NCBI RefSeq assembly: GCF_021130785.1 | Contig: NW_025776818.1 | Location: 58,503 to 122,502, forward strand | From: Homalodisca vitripennis | Taxonomy: Eukaryota > Arthropoda > Insecta > Hemiptera > Cicadellidae | Direction: 5' to 3' | Length of the DNA stretch: 64,000 nucleotides | Part shown: piece after piece, positions 46,760-58,737 of the stretch | Position numbering within the stretch: the stretch's first letter is position 1 | Layout: each line of letters begins with the position of its first letter | Notes under the pieces: generated by a model | Seen by the model: the letters and a program-made list of their open reading frames with translations, nothing else | Databases searched by the model: none | What the model was told of the DNA's origin: nothing | Program-made: the position numbers and the translations under genes

Positions 46760-47770
46760 ATATCAAGAATACTATTAGAGGATGGAAATGAAATCTAAGT
46801 AAGAAGTTTTATTACTGCATAATTCTTATTTGTCATGTCTTCTCTTGTACTGTGGATGCGTGCTCTGGTGAATGTTTACGTAACTAACGGAACTACTTAA
46901 AAATTGTAGAATATATCTTTCTTTAAAACTATTGGAAACCTTATTTTTAATTATTGAGTTTTAAACATCAAACGTGATGTAGTTGTGTATTACTAATGTT
47001 AGTCAGGTAACGTACACTAATTTCAACTAAACTTAATATTTAGCCTAACAAAAAACGTCCACAAATTTGCTCGAAGACGTTCATGAGAAAATTCTTCTCA
47101 TAAAATATTAAATATTTGTCATCAACTATGGAAAGCAGTTCAAAACTGCTGTGACGCTTAGAATTTGGATAATGATTGAACCCAGTTCTCCCTGCACGCT
47201 TTGGGTACAGAGAGGATGAAAACAGCCCAAAAACAAGTTTAGTAGCTTTCTATAAAGAAAATCAATGAAAGTCTTTAAAAAATAAAAGAAAATTGAACGA
47301 AATAATACATTTGAACTTTTTTTTAAATTTGGAATCAAGTCAAGTCATCATTTTATATAAACAGTTCATGTGTTTTGTGTTGTATTTAATAGTCACTAAA
47401 ACTAAAATTTAATTGCTTGGGTATCAAGAGCCATTAATATTAGAAACTGTGATTATTTAAAAATAGAAGTAACTTATCTTTGTAAGTCTTAGTCCTCGTC
47501 CAGCTACTAACCATCACATTGTACTAATTATAGAAATTATCTGACGGGCTGTAATTTGAAAGACCTTGAAGGTGCTGACACGTACTCCTAATACCATTTA
47601 ATGATCTAAAACATTAAAATATCAGACCTTTGTTGTTTCTATGGATATGAAATAATGTTTGAGTGTCTCCTTATTTTATTTCTAGCGCCTTTTTATGTCA
47701 AATACTAACATGAAATTAATTTCTACTGGTCCGGTCTCCCATACATATAAATTATATAGAGAAACCATGT
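46760..47770 (+). repeat. RU repeat, copy 8 (uninterrupted reference for 35-38.9 kb)
   Basis: The left arm matches 34980-35372. Block 1 is at ~47188-47225 (CTCCCTGCACGCTTTGGGTA), block 2 at ~47485-47525 (degenerate, GTCCTCGTCCAGCTACTAAC), and block 3 at ~47630-47655 (GTTTCTATGGATATGAAATA). It carries no insertion at the site where the Jockey-like element sits in copy 7a. Confidence 0.7.
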
Positions 47771-47774
47771 ATTT

Positions 47775-49475
47775 CATTAGTTTTTCACTATGATATAATG
47801 TTATAATGGTATTTTGGAACGGTTACTTTGTAAATATCCCTCTGGGCATTACCTTTTAGGGCGAAAGATTACTTTTGTATTCACAGTGAAAACCAAATAT
47901 ACCCTTTGATAAAGTCAGTTACACTTATTTTTAAGGTTGAGTGGTAGATGTTCCCATAACTTTGGGGATCATTTTATAACAGAAAAATTTTAATCTTTCA
48001 GGAGCATACGTAGAACTAGGGCACCCTTCATCTGGGTTGTCCAACTGTGGGGAAAAGCGGGATCAAAGTAAAAACTTTGATAGTAATGGGGCATCCATAT
48101 AATAAGGCATCATTTTCTTTGTCGTTTAGGGGCGGCCGATTTGTTATGCTTTGAGCATTGATAAGCAAAAAGCCAACCAGATTTTAACTTTAGCAGTCTC
48201 AAAAACATTTCAATGTAATCAATTAGAGCCTCCTTGGAATGTTCAAATCACTACCAGAATGCCAGTGATAAAACACCCTTTACTATCACAACGTAGTGAA
48301 ATAGGAGCAGGTATTTAAGACATTTCTTTAGGTTCTCTACATAATCTACAAAGTAGATCATCATCTAAAATGCCGAGTCTATGGAGATTGTCTTATTCAT
48401 GACAACAATTCCGTGAATTTTCATACCCTTGTACAAAGAGACCACGTCTACTTAATGACAACTAACTGTTAATAATAAGATTTATAGGGATTAGAAGTAA
48501 TGCCATACTGAGGGAAGCCCCAAAATAATATTTTTTACCATTCTAACTATTTTCATGTATTGGAGGTTATAATATATAAAAATACTTCTTCCTACGTATA
48601 ACTAACTAAACTAATCTATGTACTTATTTTTGCTTGGATAATTAGAAGACATGAAATGGAAATAAATACATTACTGCAGGTGTCACAATATACTATTTTT
48701 AGAAAAATAAAACCCTAGCTCCTTGGAAATTCAATATCTTACAGTTTAGTAAAAAAAAAGCTTACTATGTGGCTGTTCTAAAAACATGTTTTAAATTGTT
48801 CTTTTTTTCAGACTATCGTGTAAGAGTTATCGCTTTCATAAGAGTCTGATTAAAAGGCAGCAACACAGTTGTTTAAGAAAACGGTATCAACTGACTTATG
48901 CATTAATACAAACCGAAAAGTTTTAAAAACCTTCAACAAATTACCAGTTCTTTTTCATAATTGTTTATAATTTTGGTGGATTTTCCATATCGCATGTTTG
49001 ATAACATTTGATAATTTTAATGGTTAAGCTGAAAGTAAACGAATATAAATCATAAACTTTAATTAAGAATATCTAATAAATAAAAATAGATTTCTTTGGT
49101 TAGTTATGCGATTTAATAACACTCTTATTCTATTGGAATATTTCTTCCTTAGAGCATTATTAAAGAAGATTACTCCAGCAATTTTCTCTCTCGATTTATC
49201 AGTTCAGCTCGACGCATTATTCTTCAAATCGACTCTTAATTAATTTTTTATGAAAAATATATTATTATTTGCAATCACTTACAGTAAAAAATAGAATATT
49301 TGTATTTATATTGGAACCAATTCAGGCGTTTCCATTACTGCATATCTTAAGTTCCTCTTCTCATATTTACTGTTCTGTAGAAGAGATCTGGTTTAATTAT
49401 TCAATTAGAAAACTAATTGAATAATTTAACAATTAATGACCATATTTCTGTTATAAACTCGACAAAACTTTTTTT
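47775..49475. other. Mostly unassigned AT-rich DNA
   Basis: No gene seen. At 49385-49470 an AGAGATCTGGTTTAATTATT stretch and a following CTAATTGAATAATTTAACAA resemble the RU left arm. The segment 48000-48140 is richer in G but was not recognised. Confidence 0.4.
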
Positions 49476-49591
49476 TATATTTATTGATTTTACACATCCA
49501 AACTCAATTTATTAAGGCATTTTAACCATTTTCAACTAACATACACCGTGATTCATGGTTGTATTGACAGTTATGCCTGGATTAAGTTGAT

Positions 49592-50562
49592 AAGCCTTAA
49601 CATTTACAGTGTGTACCTCTCCCTAAATTACTCCGCGCGAGAGTATAATTATGGAAAGGTTGGAAGCGCTGGAAGACAGTCTCCGAATCGTCCCTGGGCG
49701 TGTTATAGTGGCTCGTGACTTCAACGCCCGTGCGGCCGAATGGGGTATCCCCGTGACTAACGTGAGGGAATACATATTTTGGAGATGGTCTCGAGACTCG
49801 ATTTGGAAGTCGTGAATAGAGGGACAAGGCCGACCACGATTTCAGCGATAGTGAAAGCTCTCTTCTCAAGTCACCCTGTAAGGTGGGAGGAGAGAGTAGC
49901 GAGGACGATTGCAGATGTTCCCATTTTTACTGAGCAGGAACTTGTAGCAGCGGTGTCTACCATGCGCAACAAGAAGGCTCTAGGACATGATGGCATTCCA
50001 GCTGAGGTTCTGAAGGTTGTGGCGGCGAGTTATCCACTCTTGCTGCTGAATATGTTTAATGAACGTTTGGTAGCGGGTGTGTTCCCGTCGCACTGAAAGG
50101 TTGCTAGGTTGGCACTGATCAGCAAAGGCAAAGGTGACCCGAACTCCCCGTCGGCATACAGGCCACTTTGTATGCTTGACACCGCGGGGTAGCTCTATGA
50201 AAGTTTGCTGAAACCCAAATTGCAGTCTTCCATCGAAGCCGGCGGAGATCTCTCTCCCTGGCAACACAGCTTTCGAAAGCGACACTCAACTCTAAACGCC
50301 ACTACAGAGGTGGTCAGTGCCGTCCAGCAGGCCGAAACAGCTTTTCACCAGGCTCGGCCGATTGTGCTGTTATGCCGACGGATGCCTTGACGTAAAGAAC
50401 GGGTTTAACTCTGCTCGGTGGGAGGACATGCTAGAGTCCGACTATCTCCTGGTCATTGTGCAGGACTACCTGAATAACGGTCGGCTGTTGTAAGACACCA
50501 AAGACGGAAGGATAACGAAAGAGATCACTGCCGGTTTGGCTCAAGGGTCTATTCTCGACCCA
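49592..50562 (+). pseudogene. R1/I-type LINE fragment A: endonuclease end joined to RT N-terminus
   Basis: Near 49645-49830 one reads MERLEALEDSLRIVPGRVIV, ARDFNARAAEWGIP and, after a shift, MVSRLDLEVVNRGTRPT. This is the end of an AP-type endonuclease (GDFNA..AEWG....RG..L.....L.L.N.G..PT). Without a linker of normal length it passes to KALFSSHPVRWEERV and MRNKKALGHDGIPAEVLK, then LALISKGKGDPNSPSAYRPL and LSPWQHSFRKRHST, the RT fingers. The motif A aspartate is in LDVKNGFNSARW (~50390-50425). The last readable piece is GLAQGSILDPD, the RT motif preceding YADD, where the inverted LINE begins. Several stops and shifts are present, and the YADD box is absent. Confidence 0.85.
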
Positions 50563-51190
50563 GACAATTCAATTCAATTCAATTCAAACCTTTTTATTAC
50601 CGTAAACAATATATATTATATAGTAAAAATTCAGCCATTTAGTCTAAAAGTTTGCAAATGTACCATAGTGTCACATTCATACATAAATATTTTGCATTCA
50701 TTAATTCCAGTCACTCGCCAATTTTCACCATTTTCAACGCCAGAGTCTATTTTCAAAATGGGTAGTCTTCCAGTTACATGCCAAAAACTCGCCGACATTA
50801 TAAAATGCCATTAACGCTAAAAAGCGTTTAAGACGGGTTTTTAACGGCTTAGGCGTTGGTGCATTTTTAATGGAAGCTGGCAATCTGTTTGAATCTGTCG
50901 ATGACCTGCTTGCGAAGGCAAGTGTTCATAAACCACCGTTCTATGTTTTCCAGAACGGTAGTTGTCTCTGCCTCTTGACTTATATCCGTGCACGTCACGG
51001 CCACTGCAAAATATACATCTCCCGCACTAGACCAGACCTATCGAATTACCCTTGCAGAATCTCGACATTTGAAGTTAGTGATGTACCTCTCCTGGATATC
51101 CATAAGGTTGCACAGATTTGTGACATCGGTTTTTGCTGTACCTAGTGTGGGTTCAACCGGAAGGCAGAAACCAACCAGAATTGAACCCTT
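50563..51190 (-). mobile_element. LINE 3' end with TTGAA-repeat tail, minus strand, copy A
   Basis: The plus strand begins AATTCAATTCAATTCAAACC at ~50568, the reverse of a (TTGAA)n tail. Rightwards on the minus strand one reads YNVGEFLAC-like and LKTRLKRFLALMAFL, preceded by INRLPASIKNAPTPKPLKT. This is the C-terminal end of a LINE ORF2 (N.LP..IK......FK..L+.FL....FY...EF). Farther up, HGYKSRGRDNYRSGKHRTVV and LMDIQERYITNFKCRDSARV can be read. It inserted into the R1-like relic at its QGSIL motif. No RT core is present. Confidence 0.8.
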
Positions 51191-51254
51191 TGGGGAAATT
51201 AAATGTATAAATAAATATTCCGTGTTATAGCTAGCAGACACATTACATGAAATC

Positions 51255-52400
51255 TTCATAATTTTTTTCAGAGGAATGAGTACACATCTTCAGAGAAACT
51301 AAACAAAATTTTCTTGGAAAAACGAGATCATAGGAACACAATTTATTTTAGGCTCTCTAAATATAAATGCTTGAAACTGATCTCACTTTCAGAATTTGTT
51401 TATAAGATTCCATTTACAGTATGAGAGAGACGTGGTAACACACATATTCAATACAGTTATTTGAGTTTTTGTAAAGCTTAGGTATTAAATATTTGATACC
51501 TAAAAGTTCAAGTATATGAACAGTTATAATTCCTGAAATGGAAAGATATTAAACAAATTCAACAAAAAGAAAAATTCTGCAGCGATTTTTAGATTATATT
51601 GAGACAGTTATTTAAATTCAAATAATAACGAAGAAGGTTTTTATGTATGTAGTCGTTATTGTTACTATGCGAAAACAGCGTGCAAAAACCAGAACTCGAA
51701 CTCTGGCCATTGAGTTGATAAGTTGAGACAGAATTACTCAGCTACGTTAGAAGCCGTCTACTACACACATTCTGGTAATTTGTCAGCATAAGCCCAATAG
51801 ATATGCCAGTGCACCTTTGCATTAATATGCTATAGTTATTATTGCTATATGTTTTTAATATTGCTATATAATGTAAAGTTCTTATCATAAAAATAAATTA
51901 TAATGTAGTTCAAGCGAAAAGTTTAATTATTTGAAAATAGCAATGGCGCCCAGTACGGAATAACTGTATTGACAGATTTTTTTTTTTTGTGTACAAAGGG
52001 AAATACAAAACAATATGTGTTAAAATAATGTTTTTTTGCTAACCTGTTCACAGTTATAAGAAATTATTACATTTAAACACTTAAAAATAACCTACTCAGG
52101 TGTTTTTATTATTAATATACACTACTATGCAGTTAATATACACTATTTAGAACTCACTGTTAATATTTACCACACTACAGAATACCGGAAAGTTAGCTGT
52201 GAGGCAAAGGTAAGAAAATGGGTTTCTTAAACAATTAAAAGTTAGTAATGAACTGTGGAAACCAGACCCAAAATTCATAACGTCATTCCATATTTTTTTA
52301 TGAGAACGTTAGACTGATATTACATATACGTTCCGGGTACAGAAATATTTTAAACAGCCCAAAAGGCACGCGAGGTGTTGCTTGGCAGCAAGATGTTCAG
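51255..52400 (+). repeat. RU repeat, copy 9 (long upstream arm) in duplication A
   Basis: Colinear with 13740-14900, including the arm landmarks TTCTTGGAAAAACGAGATC (51312), GTTATTTGAGTTTTTGT (51455) and CCCAATAGATATGCCAGTG (51790). Block 1 is degraded at ~52322-52370 (CGTTCCGGGTACAGAAATAT). Blocks 2 and 3 are not visible afterwards. Confidence 0.65.
51660..51770 (-). mobile_element. tRNA-like SINE head within RU arm, minus strand
   Basis: On the minus strand a TAGCTGAGTAATTCTG A-box-like segment (~51745-51730) precedes GAGTTCGAGTTCTGG, a B-box-like segment (~51703-51689), by a tRNA-like distance. The region at 14255-14330 in the older RU copy is more decayed. Function as a SINE head is inferred from the two boxes only. 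Confidence 0.45.
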
Positions 52401-52799
52401 CTACAAAGTTCGATACAGAAAAGTTTATTAGTTTATTAGTAACGAGTAATAGAGTTGCGAAAATATGTATTGTTTTAAAATTACAATAATAACGAGACAG
52501 TTTTATGACGCTCAGCCTTATTCCGAGATTGGACATGCACTATCATATATAACTCATTCTTCTATATGTAGGAATGTTTTCAAAGATTTTTTACTAGTTA
52601 AATATTGTCACTAACGTTTAAAATTGGCTGCAATATATTATAATTTATTTTTATTCTACTAATGCAAATATTACTTGTAAAACCTTACATCATAGTAATG
52701 AGTTTGTTAATTTTTTTTCAATATTTTCTCGTTTCCATCATGGTTAACTTTAAGGACTTTGCAAAAATATTAGCTGCAGCTCTTCCAAATCCAATCGGT

Positions 52800-52970
52800 T
52801 AACATTTACTAATATAAAACACAGTGTTCCTCTCAAATATAAATTAACCTTCATGCAAATATTGAAATCTAAAGTTAGTAGTTCGTTTTTGGGATATCGT
52901 GCGGACTGACAGACAGACAAAATTAAAATATTTCAAGCCGCACAAGTAATGAATTTCGCTAAAGCTCAGT
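52800..52970 (+). mobile_element. Possible RTE-like 3' UTR remnant
   Basis: The stretch TTTTGGGATATCGTGCGGAC followed by TGACAGACAGACAAAAT resembles the GTT(A)TCGTGC.GACAGACAGAC part often found in 3' UTRs of RTE-like elements. No coding sequence is attached. The same stretch occurs in duplication copy B at ~60965-61135. Confidence 0.3.
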
Positions 52971-52974
52971 GATT

Positions 52975-54128
52975 TACTTAATTTTTAAAAGTATAACAGA
53001 ACTAACATAAGCGGATATAAAGTTACAATAAAAGGATGCAGAGCTCTGAACATTATAGGTACCAAAGTTATCGCACTTCTCAGTACAAGTCAATGGTTGT
53101 CAAAGTTTAATACTTCATGTTTATGTCTTTCCTGACGTATACCTATTATCATTATAAATTAATTTAAAAGATAATTATGGAATGAAGAGTGTAAACTCAA
53201 AAATAGGGTTTTTGTGATAAGTGTTAATTTGAACTAAAACGGACATCACCTATTAACGGATATCATTTTCCTACTTACGGGCAAACGAGCTAAGGACTTA
53301 AGTAGTTTTAAGAAAAAATTATCGCAAATATTTTCTGATATTTTTATAAAGTTCTAAGGAGCTAGTATTCCGATAACTATTCTAAAAAATTCAAAACTTA
53401 AATTTGAACTTACAGCTAATATACATTTAAAGCCACCATTCGAGTTAATTTATCTGCATGGTTATCGAGTCTTTACGTTTCTCAATAACATTCACCATTA
53501 CAATGTTCCAGTTAGTGAGGAACCATTTCTGATATAATTGTAAAGTAGAGTGATGACTATATTATTTATTCAATATTGAATATTTTATGTACTTATTGAA
53601 AAAAACTTATCCATCTCAGTTTTCCAATTGGAAATGATTGAGATTTTTCAAAAATTTAGTTTACAATTTACATTTTTTATTTCAAAAATCTCTTTAAGTA
53701 ATAATGTTTATAGTATAACCACGTCATGGGCTGAATAACCAACACCAGAAATACTGCATAGCAATCTTTAATAGCATTTATTATTTTAATTTAATATGTG
53801 AATGTGACAACCAGTGCCTCAGTTACCCTAGTCCCGGTATCTGGACCACAAGTTAGATAGCTTGTGACTTCTGAACAAACATTTTCATTGTTCCTACCTG
53901 ATTTTGCAGTAGGTTTGGCATTCCTGTCAATGTGTGATGAAAAATTATATTCCGATAAACAATTGTAGTGGAAAATGTCATTACAACTCGGAGTTGGTAT
54001 TATTTTCAAATATAGCATTTTTGATTTTTTTAAGAGTAAAATTATTATTAATAGTGTAAGTAAACCATGTAAAGGTGAGAAAGGAATCTAAGGAGTTGTT
54101 TCTATAACTGTATCATCACAATCGGCAA
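52975..54128. other. AT-rich stretch, no gene seen (copy A)
   Basis: No recognisable feature. The counterpart is 61140-62290. Confidence 0.45.
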
Positions 54129-54129
54129 G

Positions 54130-54458
54130 TTATAATCTCTTGTAAAGTAAAAGAAAGCTTTGGTGGTAATCTCATCAACTAATTGAATAAAGTAAAAGAT
54201 GGAGACTATAATTCTCCTTCAATCTGTACAACAACGTTTTTAGAAATGATTGAGTTTAAACAAATTAACGCATTACGTAATGAGTTTTAATCCGAGGTCA
54301 GCTAAAATTCACTAGTTTTCAATTATTTTTTTAAATATTTACACTACAATATAATGCCTGAAAAATGTCTCTAAGACACATTGAAGAAAATAATTCTCAT
54401 AGTACCCTTTTCACTTCTTATAAATTATGTGAGAATGGACCATAAAACATCTGGATTG
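54130..54458 (+). repeat. RU repeat, copy 10, left part (interrupted)
   Basis: The left arm with GAAAGCTTTGGTGGTAATCT is at ~54155, the GTCAGCTAAAATTCACTAG segment at ~54298, then ACATCTGGATTG at 54447-54458, which is the left target-site duplication of the Jockey insertion. Confidence 0.75.
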
Positions 54459-55372
54459 ACATTCGCCGCCTTCGCCCGAAGAAGGCCCCTGGCCCGGACT
54501 CCTTAGGAACTCCAGCATTGAAGAACCTGCCGGCTTGGGTGATCGTCACGATCACCTGCATCTTCAACTCATGCCTACGCCTGGCTCACTTCCCGACCAC
54601 CTGGAAGGATGCCAAGGTGATCATGATACCCAAGCCCGGCAAGGACCCTCTCTTCCCGGAGAACCACAGGCCGATCTCCCTCCTGCCTGTGCTCTCCAAG
54701 ATTCTGAAGAAGACCGTCTTGGCGAGATTCCCTGAGGAATTCTATCAGGACAGAACAATTCGGCTTCCGCACCGGCCACTCCACCACCCTTCAGCTTCGC
54801 AGAGTCCTTAACAACATCACCGGAGCTGTAGGAAGGAAGCACCACTCCACTTCGGTCCTGATAGACGTGAGCAAAGCCTTCGACAAGGTGTGGCACGAGG
54901 GACTGCTCTTCAAGCTGTCATCGTCTCCATTGCCTGGCAGGATTTTCCGGCTGCTCCGCAGCTATCTCCACCGCAAGGAGGCAGTTGCTCGCTGTCCAGA
55001 GCGTGTGTCTCCGGCGGGCCACTGGGTCGCCCTGGTTCGTGAGGAACACCGTTGTAAGGGCTTCGTCCAACGTCCCTACCATCACGAGCTTCGTGGAGAA
55101 AGCCTGACATCGAGCCTTGAGGAAGCTGAAGAGTCCTCACCGTGGGATTACATCTGTGAGCTTCCCGAGGAGGTCCCCCAACTGCGTCTTCCCATGGATG
55201 ACTTATGACATCAACTACAACTTCGACTGCACCACGACACTTCACCCCACTGACAGGTAGCGAAAGCTACTAGGGCTTTGACCCTCGACACATAAGGCAA
55301 AAGCCTAACCGGCAGAGGCCTTGAAAGATGTGGGGGATCCACCCCCCCACAGTCACAGCGACTTGGACTTGG
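54459..55372 (+). mobile_element. Jockey-like LINE fragment A (5'-truncated, internally deleted, with target-site duplication)
   Basis: It begins inside RT at IRRLRPKKAPGPDSLGTP, the same place where the 35-kb copy is interrupted. It continues ALKNLPAWVIVTITCIFNSC, HFPTTWKDAKVIMIPKPGKD and NHRPISLLPVLSKILKK. After a shift come GFRTGHSTT-type bases and TSVLIDVSKAFDKVWHEGL, with the motif A aspartate. Then RSYLHRK is followed by rearranged sequence to ELPEEVPQLRLPMDDL and the shared 3' UTR. There is no YADD. Imperfect 12-bp target duplications flank it: ACATCTGGATTG at 54447-54458 and ACATTTGGATTG at 55373-55384. The tail is CTTGGACTTGG. Confidence 0.92.
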
Positions 55373-56040
55373 ACATTTGGATTGGTAAAATATGTAATTG
55401 TAGACTGATTCTTTCTGTACATTTATAGTACCCTAGAGATTTAAAACCATAAATAACAAGTTGTTTCTGCTTAAGCATAAAACATAAATAAATGTTAATC
55501 AACATAAGTATCAATACACAAGAAAATAAATTTATTGCAAAAGTCCTTAAAATTAAAATCCTCTTAACTGAAAATGCGTTATAATAACATAGGAATTGTT
55601 TCATTGTTTTTTTTCTTTAATTGATTATCGCAAGACTAGAATGTATATAGTTTTGTTTTAAAAAGAATATTTAGAGAAAATCTTTGATTTGTATATAATT
55701 AAGTAAGTCGTCCCATAAATCTTTGTCTCGATCCTGGTCTTCGCTATAGAACTCCTGGTGTAGATTTTCCACGCCCTAACGTCTTTGAACATTAAACTGA
55801 ACAGTCCTGGCTCTTATCAAGCTTTTGGCCATTGGACTTGTTCTGGTCGCGTTTTTGGAACCTACCGTTTAACGATCTGTATTTATCTAAAGCTCTATGA
55901 TACATGTCCTTTGTTGTTTCCATGGATAAAAATTATGAATAGTACGTACACTGGTTTCGGTTTTTGCCTTTACTTGCTTGTTTACGTCATGACTATTACT
56001 AACATAAAGTACATGTTAACATTTCATGTTCAATGAAATC
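55373..56040 (+). repeat. RU repeat, copy 10, right part
   Basis: Block 1 is at ~55398-55445 (GATTCTTTCTGTACATTTAT), block 2 at ~55718-55755 (GATCCTGGTCTTCGCTATAG), and block 3 at ~55913-55930 (GTTGTTTCCATGGATAAAAA). The intervening TTATCAAGCTTTTGGCC at ~55815 links it to copies 1 and 7b as one RU subtype. The 83-codon frame at 55785-56036 spans repeated RU sequence and is not considered a gene. Confidence 0.75.
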
Positions 56041-56044
56041 TTAT

Positions 56045-56555
56045 TCATTAAATATATTTCAATATTTATGAATGTTCTAAACGTGGAATGAATTTTAATT
56101 TAACAATTAATTATTCATAATATATAACGTATTTCCAACAATTAATTCACCTATACAGGAGATTTTTTTATGAATAAACTTTAAATATTCCGAGTAAATT
56201 TTTAATATAATTTTATTCGTGTAATATGGCCTGTAACAATTTTGAGAGAAGTTCAAAAGTGCACTGTTTTGTATACTACGTAAATTAGGTACGTAAAAGC
56301 AACAATCAGAAAAATCCAAGTGTTTTTGTAAATAGACAAATTAGCAATACCATAAACGGTCATATCGATAAAGATTTCAGGCTAATAAGTCTTACAGTAA
56401 TATATTGACAAATACAACCATAATCTAATAACGGAACAGATCTTTTATATAGAGGTGTTATTCAAATGTTTATATGGTAGGTACTCATATTAATTTATAA
56501 TTTAATAACATGTATTTCGTTAAACTTTTGATACTACACATGACTAATTAAAAAA
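56045..56555. other. AT-rich stretch, no gene seen
   Basis: No recognisable feature. Confidence 0.45.
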
Positions 56556-56559
56556 TTAT

Positions 56560-57632
56560 TTCAGGTATAACTACCTGATTTCAGATCAGAAATGATGGTA
56601 CACATATTCCTACCATATGTTTTGTGTACAGAGAGGATGAAATAAAGTGCAAAACACAAATTAGCAGTTCTATACAAAACGTACCTTAGAATGTTTCAAC
56701 TATAATATAAACGCAAGAAAAAAAATCTGTATAGTATGTTAATTTTTCTGGTACTATATGATGTGATAAATATTCGTTAAAAGTAAGACCTAAACTGTTT
56801 TAGGTAAATAGTGATATTGAGATCATAAACTATAATGAAAGTACCTCATTCATGTAAGTCCTGTCCTGGTCCTGGCCATCAAATACTGTTCCTGGCTCTA
56901 CTTCCGCGACTAGTTGTGAGTTGGACGAAGATTAAACACGGTGCGACATTTCACTTTCAAATTATTAACTAAAATATAAAATTATATACCTACGTTGTTT
57001 CCATGGATATTAAATAATATGTTATGTATCCTTTTGCACATTTCTCATATGCTTTTCTTATCTTTGCGACATCACGACTGCTACTAACATTTAAACCATT
57101 TCTTGTTACAAAAATACACCCATTCTAAGGAGACAAACGTTTGATTAAAAAACACAATAACATAAGTTATAATATGTTTTTTTTCCCTGCTTCAAGTTAT
57201 GTGCTAAATTTATATTTATACATTATTATCTAGGGATAATATTCGACATGAAATTTCATACTCTTGCTAATAATTAGTCTACATTAATGTGCTTTTAAAT
57301 TTATAAAAAAATAATATAACTAATCACGTAAAAAATGCATCACTAACCATATAAAAAATGTATGCTTGTGTTAAAATGCGAACTTTTTAGAAGATTTCTG
57401 GATGAATATACCTCAAAGTAAAACTGAGACATCGGAGGGCTTATTACTTACTTATTATGTCAGAGTCTCAGGTAACAAAGGCACATTGTGAGAGAATGTA
57501 CATAGCTTTAATATCAAATACTTGCAATGAAAGGCTTGAAAGCTTGAAAACCTATAAATGAGTAGGCCTATAATAATTTAATGTTAAATTAGGGCAATAT
57601 AGTTAAGATATTACATCATGTAGGTTTGTTAG
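56560..57632 (+). repeat. RU repeat, copy 11
   Basis: Block 1 is at ~56607-56645 (TTTTGTGTACAGAGAGGATG), block 2 at ~56856-56890 (GTCCTGTCCTGGTCCTGGCC), block 3 at ~56995-57015 (GTTTCCATGGATATTAAATA), then GCGACATCACGACTGCTACT at ~57066. The downstream part to 57630 is colinear with 33812-34790. It ends at the duplication junction. Confidence 0.75.
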
Positions 57633-57746
57633 CTATATTTATTGATTTTACACATCCAAACTCAATTTATTAAGGCATTTTAACCATTTTCAACTAACAT
57701 ACACCGTGATTCATGGTTGTATTGACAGTTTATGCCTGGATTAAGT

Positions 57747-58737
57747 TGATAAGCCTTAACATTTACAGTGTGTACCTCTTTCTAAATTACTCCGCGCGAG
57801 AGTATAATTATGGAAAGGTTGGAAGCGCTGGAAGACAGTCTCCGAATCGTCCCTGGGCCGTGTTATAGTGGCTCGTGACTTCAACGCCCGTGCGGCCGAA
57901 TGGGGTATCCCCGTGACTAACGTGAGGGAATACATATTTTGGAGATGGTCTCGAGACTCGATTTGGAAGTCGTGAATAGAGGGACAAGGCCGACCACGAT
58001 TTCAGCGATAGTGAAAGCTTCTCTTCTCAAGTCACCCTGTAAGGTGGGAGGAGAGAGAGAGTAGCGAGGGACGATTGCAGATGTTCCCATTTTTACTGAG
58101 CAGGAACTTGTAGCAGCGGTGTCTACCATGCGCAACAAGAAGGCTCTAGGACATGATGGCATTCCAGCTGAGGTTCTGAAGGTTGTGGCGGCGAGTTATC
58201 CACTCTTGCTGCTGAATATGTTTAATGAACGTTTGGTAGCGGGTGTGTTCCTGGCGCACTGAAAGGTTTACTAGGTTGGGACTGATCAGCAAAGGCAAAG
58301 GTGACCCGAACTCCCCGTCGGCATACAGGCCACTTTGTATGCTTGACACCGCGGCGGTAGAGCTCTATGAATGTTTGCTGAAACCCAAATTGCAGTCTTC
58401 CATCGAAGCCGGCGGAGATCTCTCTCCCTGGCAACACAGCTTTCGAAAGCGACACTCAACTCTAAACGCCACTACAGAGGTGGTCAGTGCCGTCCAGCAG
58501 GCCGAAACAGCTTTTCACCAGGCTCGGCCGATTGTGCTGTTATGCCGACGGATGCCTTGACGTAAAGAACGGGTTTAACTCTGCTCGGTGGGAGGACATG
58601 CTAGAGTCCGACTATCTCCTGGTCATTGTGCAGGACTACCTGAATAACGGTCGGCTGTTGTATGACACCAAAGACGGAAGGATAACGAAAGAGATCACTG
58701 CCGGTTTGGCTCAAGGGTCTATTCTCGACCCAGACAA
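57747..58737 (+). pseudogene. R1/I-type LINE fragment B
   Basis: Counterpart of 49592-50562 with the same endonuclease-to-RT junction and the same end at QGSILDPD. It is slightly better kept between 58290 and 58400: LISKGKGDPNSPSAYRPLCM runs on in frame through LDTAAVELYECLLKPKLQ, where copy A has short deletions. Elsewhere it has its own indels (an extra C near 57857, and an extra GAGA near 58054-58058). Inactive. Confidence 0.85.

Larger units (their letters stand above)
49479..57632 (+). repeat. 8.15-kb direct duplication, copy A
   Basis: Starting at TATATTTATTGATTTTACAC (~49479), the sequence is nearly identical to 57633 onwards, with offsets of 8160 (49.7 kb), 8170 (50.5 and 51.7 kb) and 8175 (54.5 kb). 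The drift comes from small indels. Because copy B starts where copy A's downstream sequence ends, A and B fit a head-to-tail tandem of an ~8.15-kb unit. The unit contains an R1-like relic, an inverted LINE 3' end, two RU arms, a tRNA-type SINE head, a Jockey fragment and RU copies 10 and 11. Confidence 0.85.

Noticed and set aside
55785..56036. 83-codon frame in RU copy 10
   Set aside because: The same RU segment in other copies is not open, so it is not a conserved protein.
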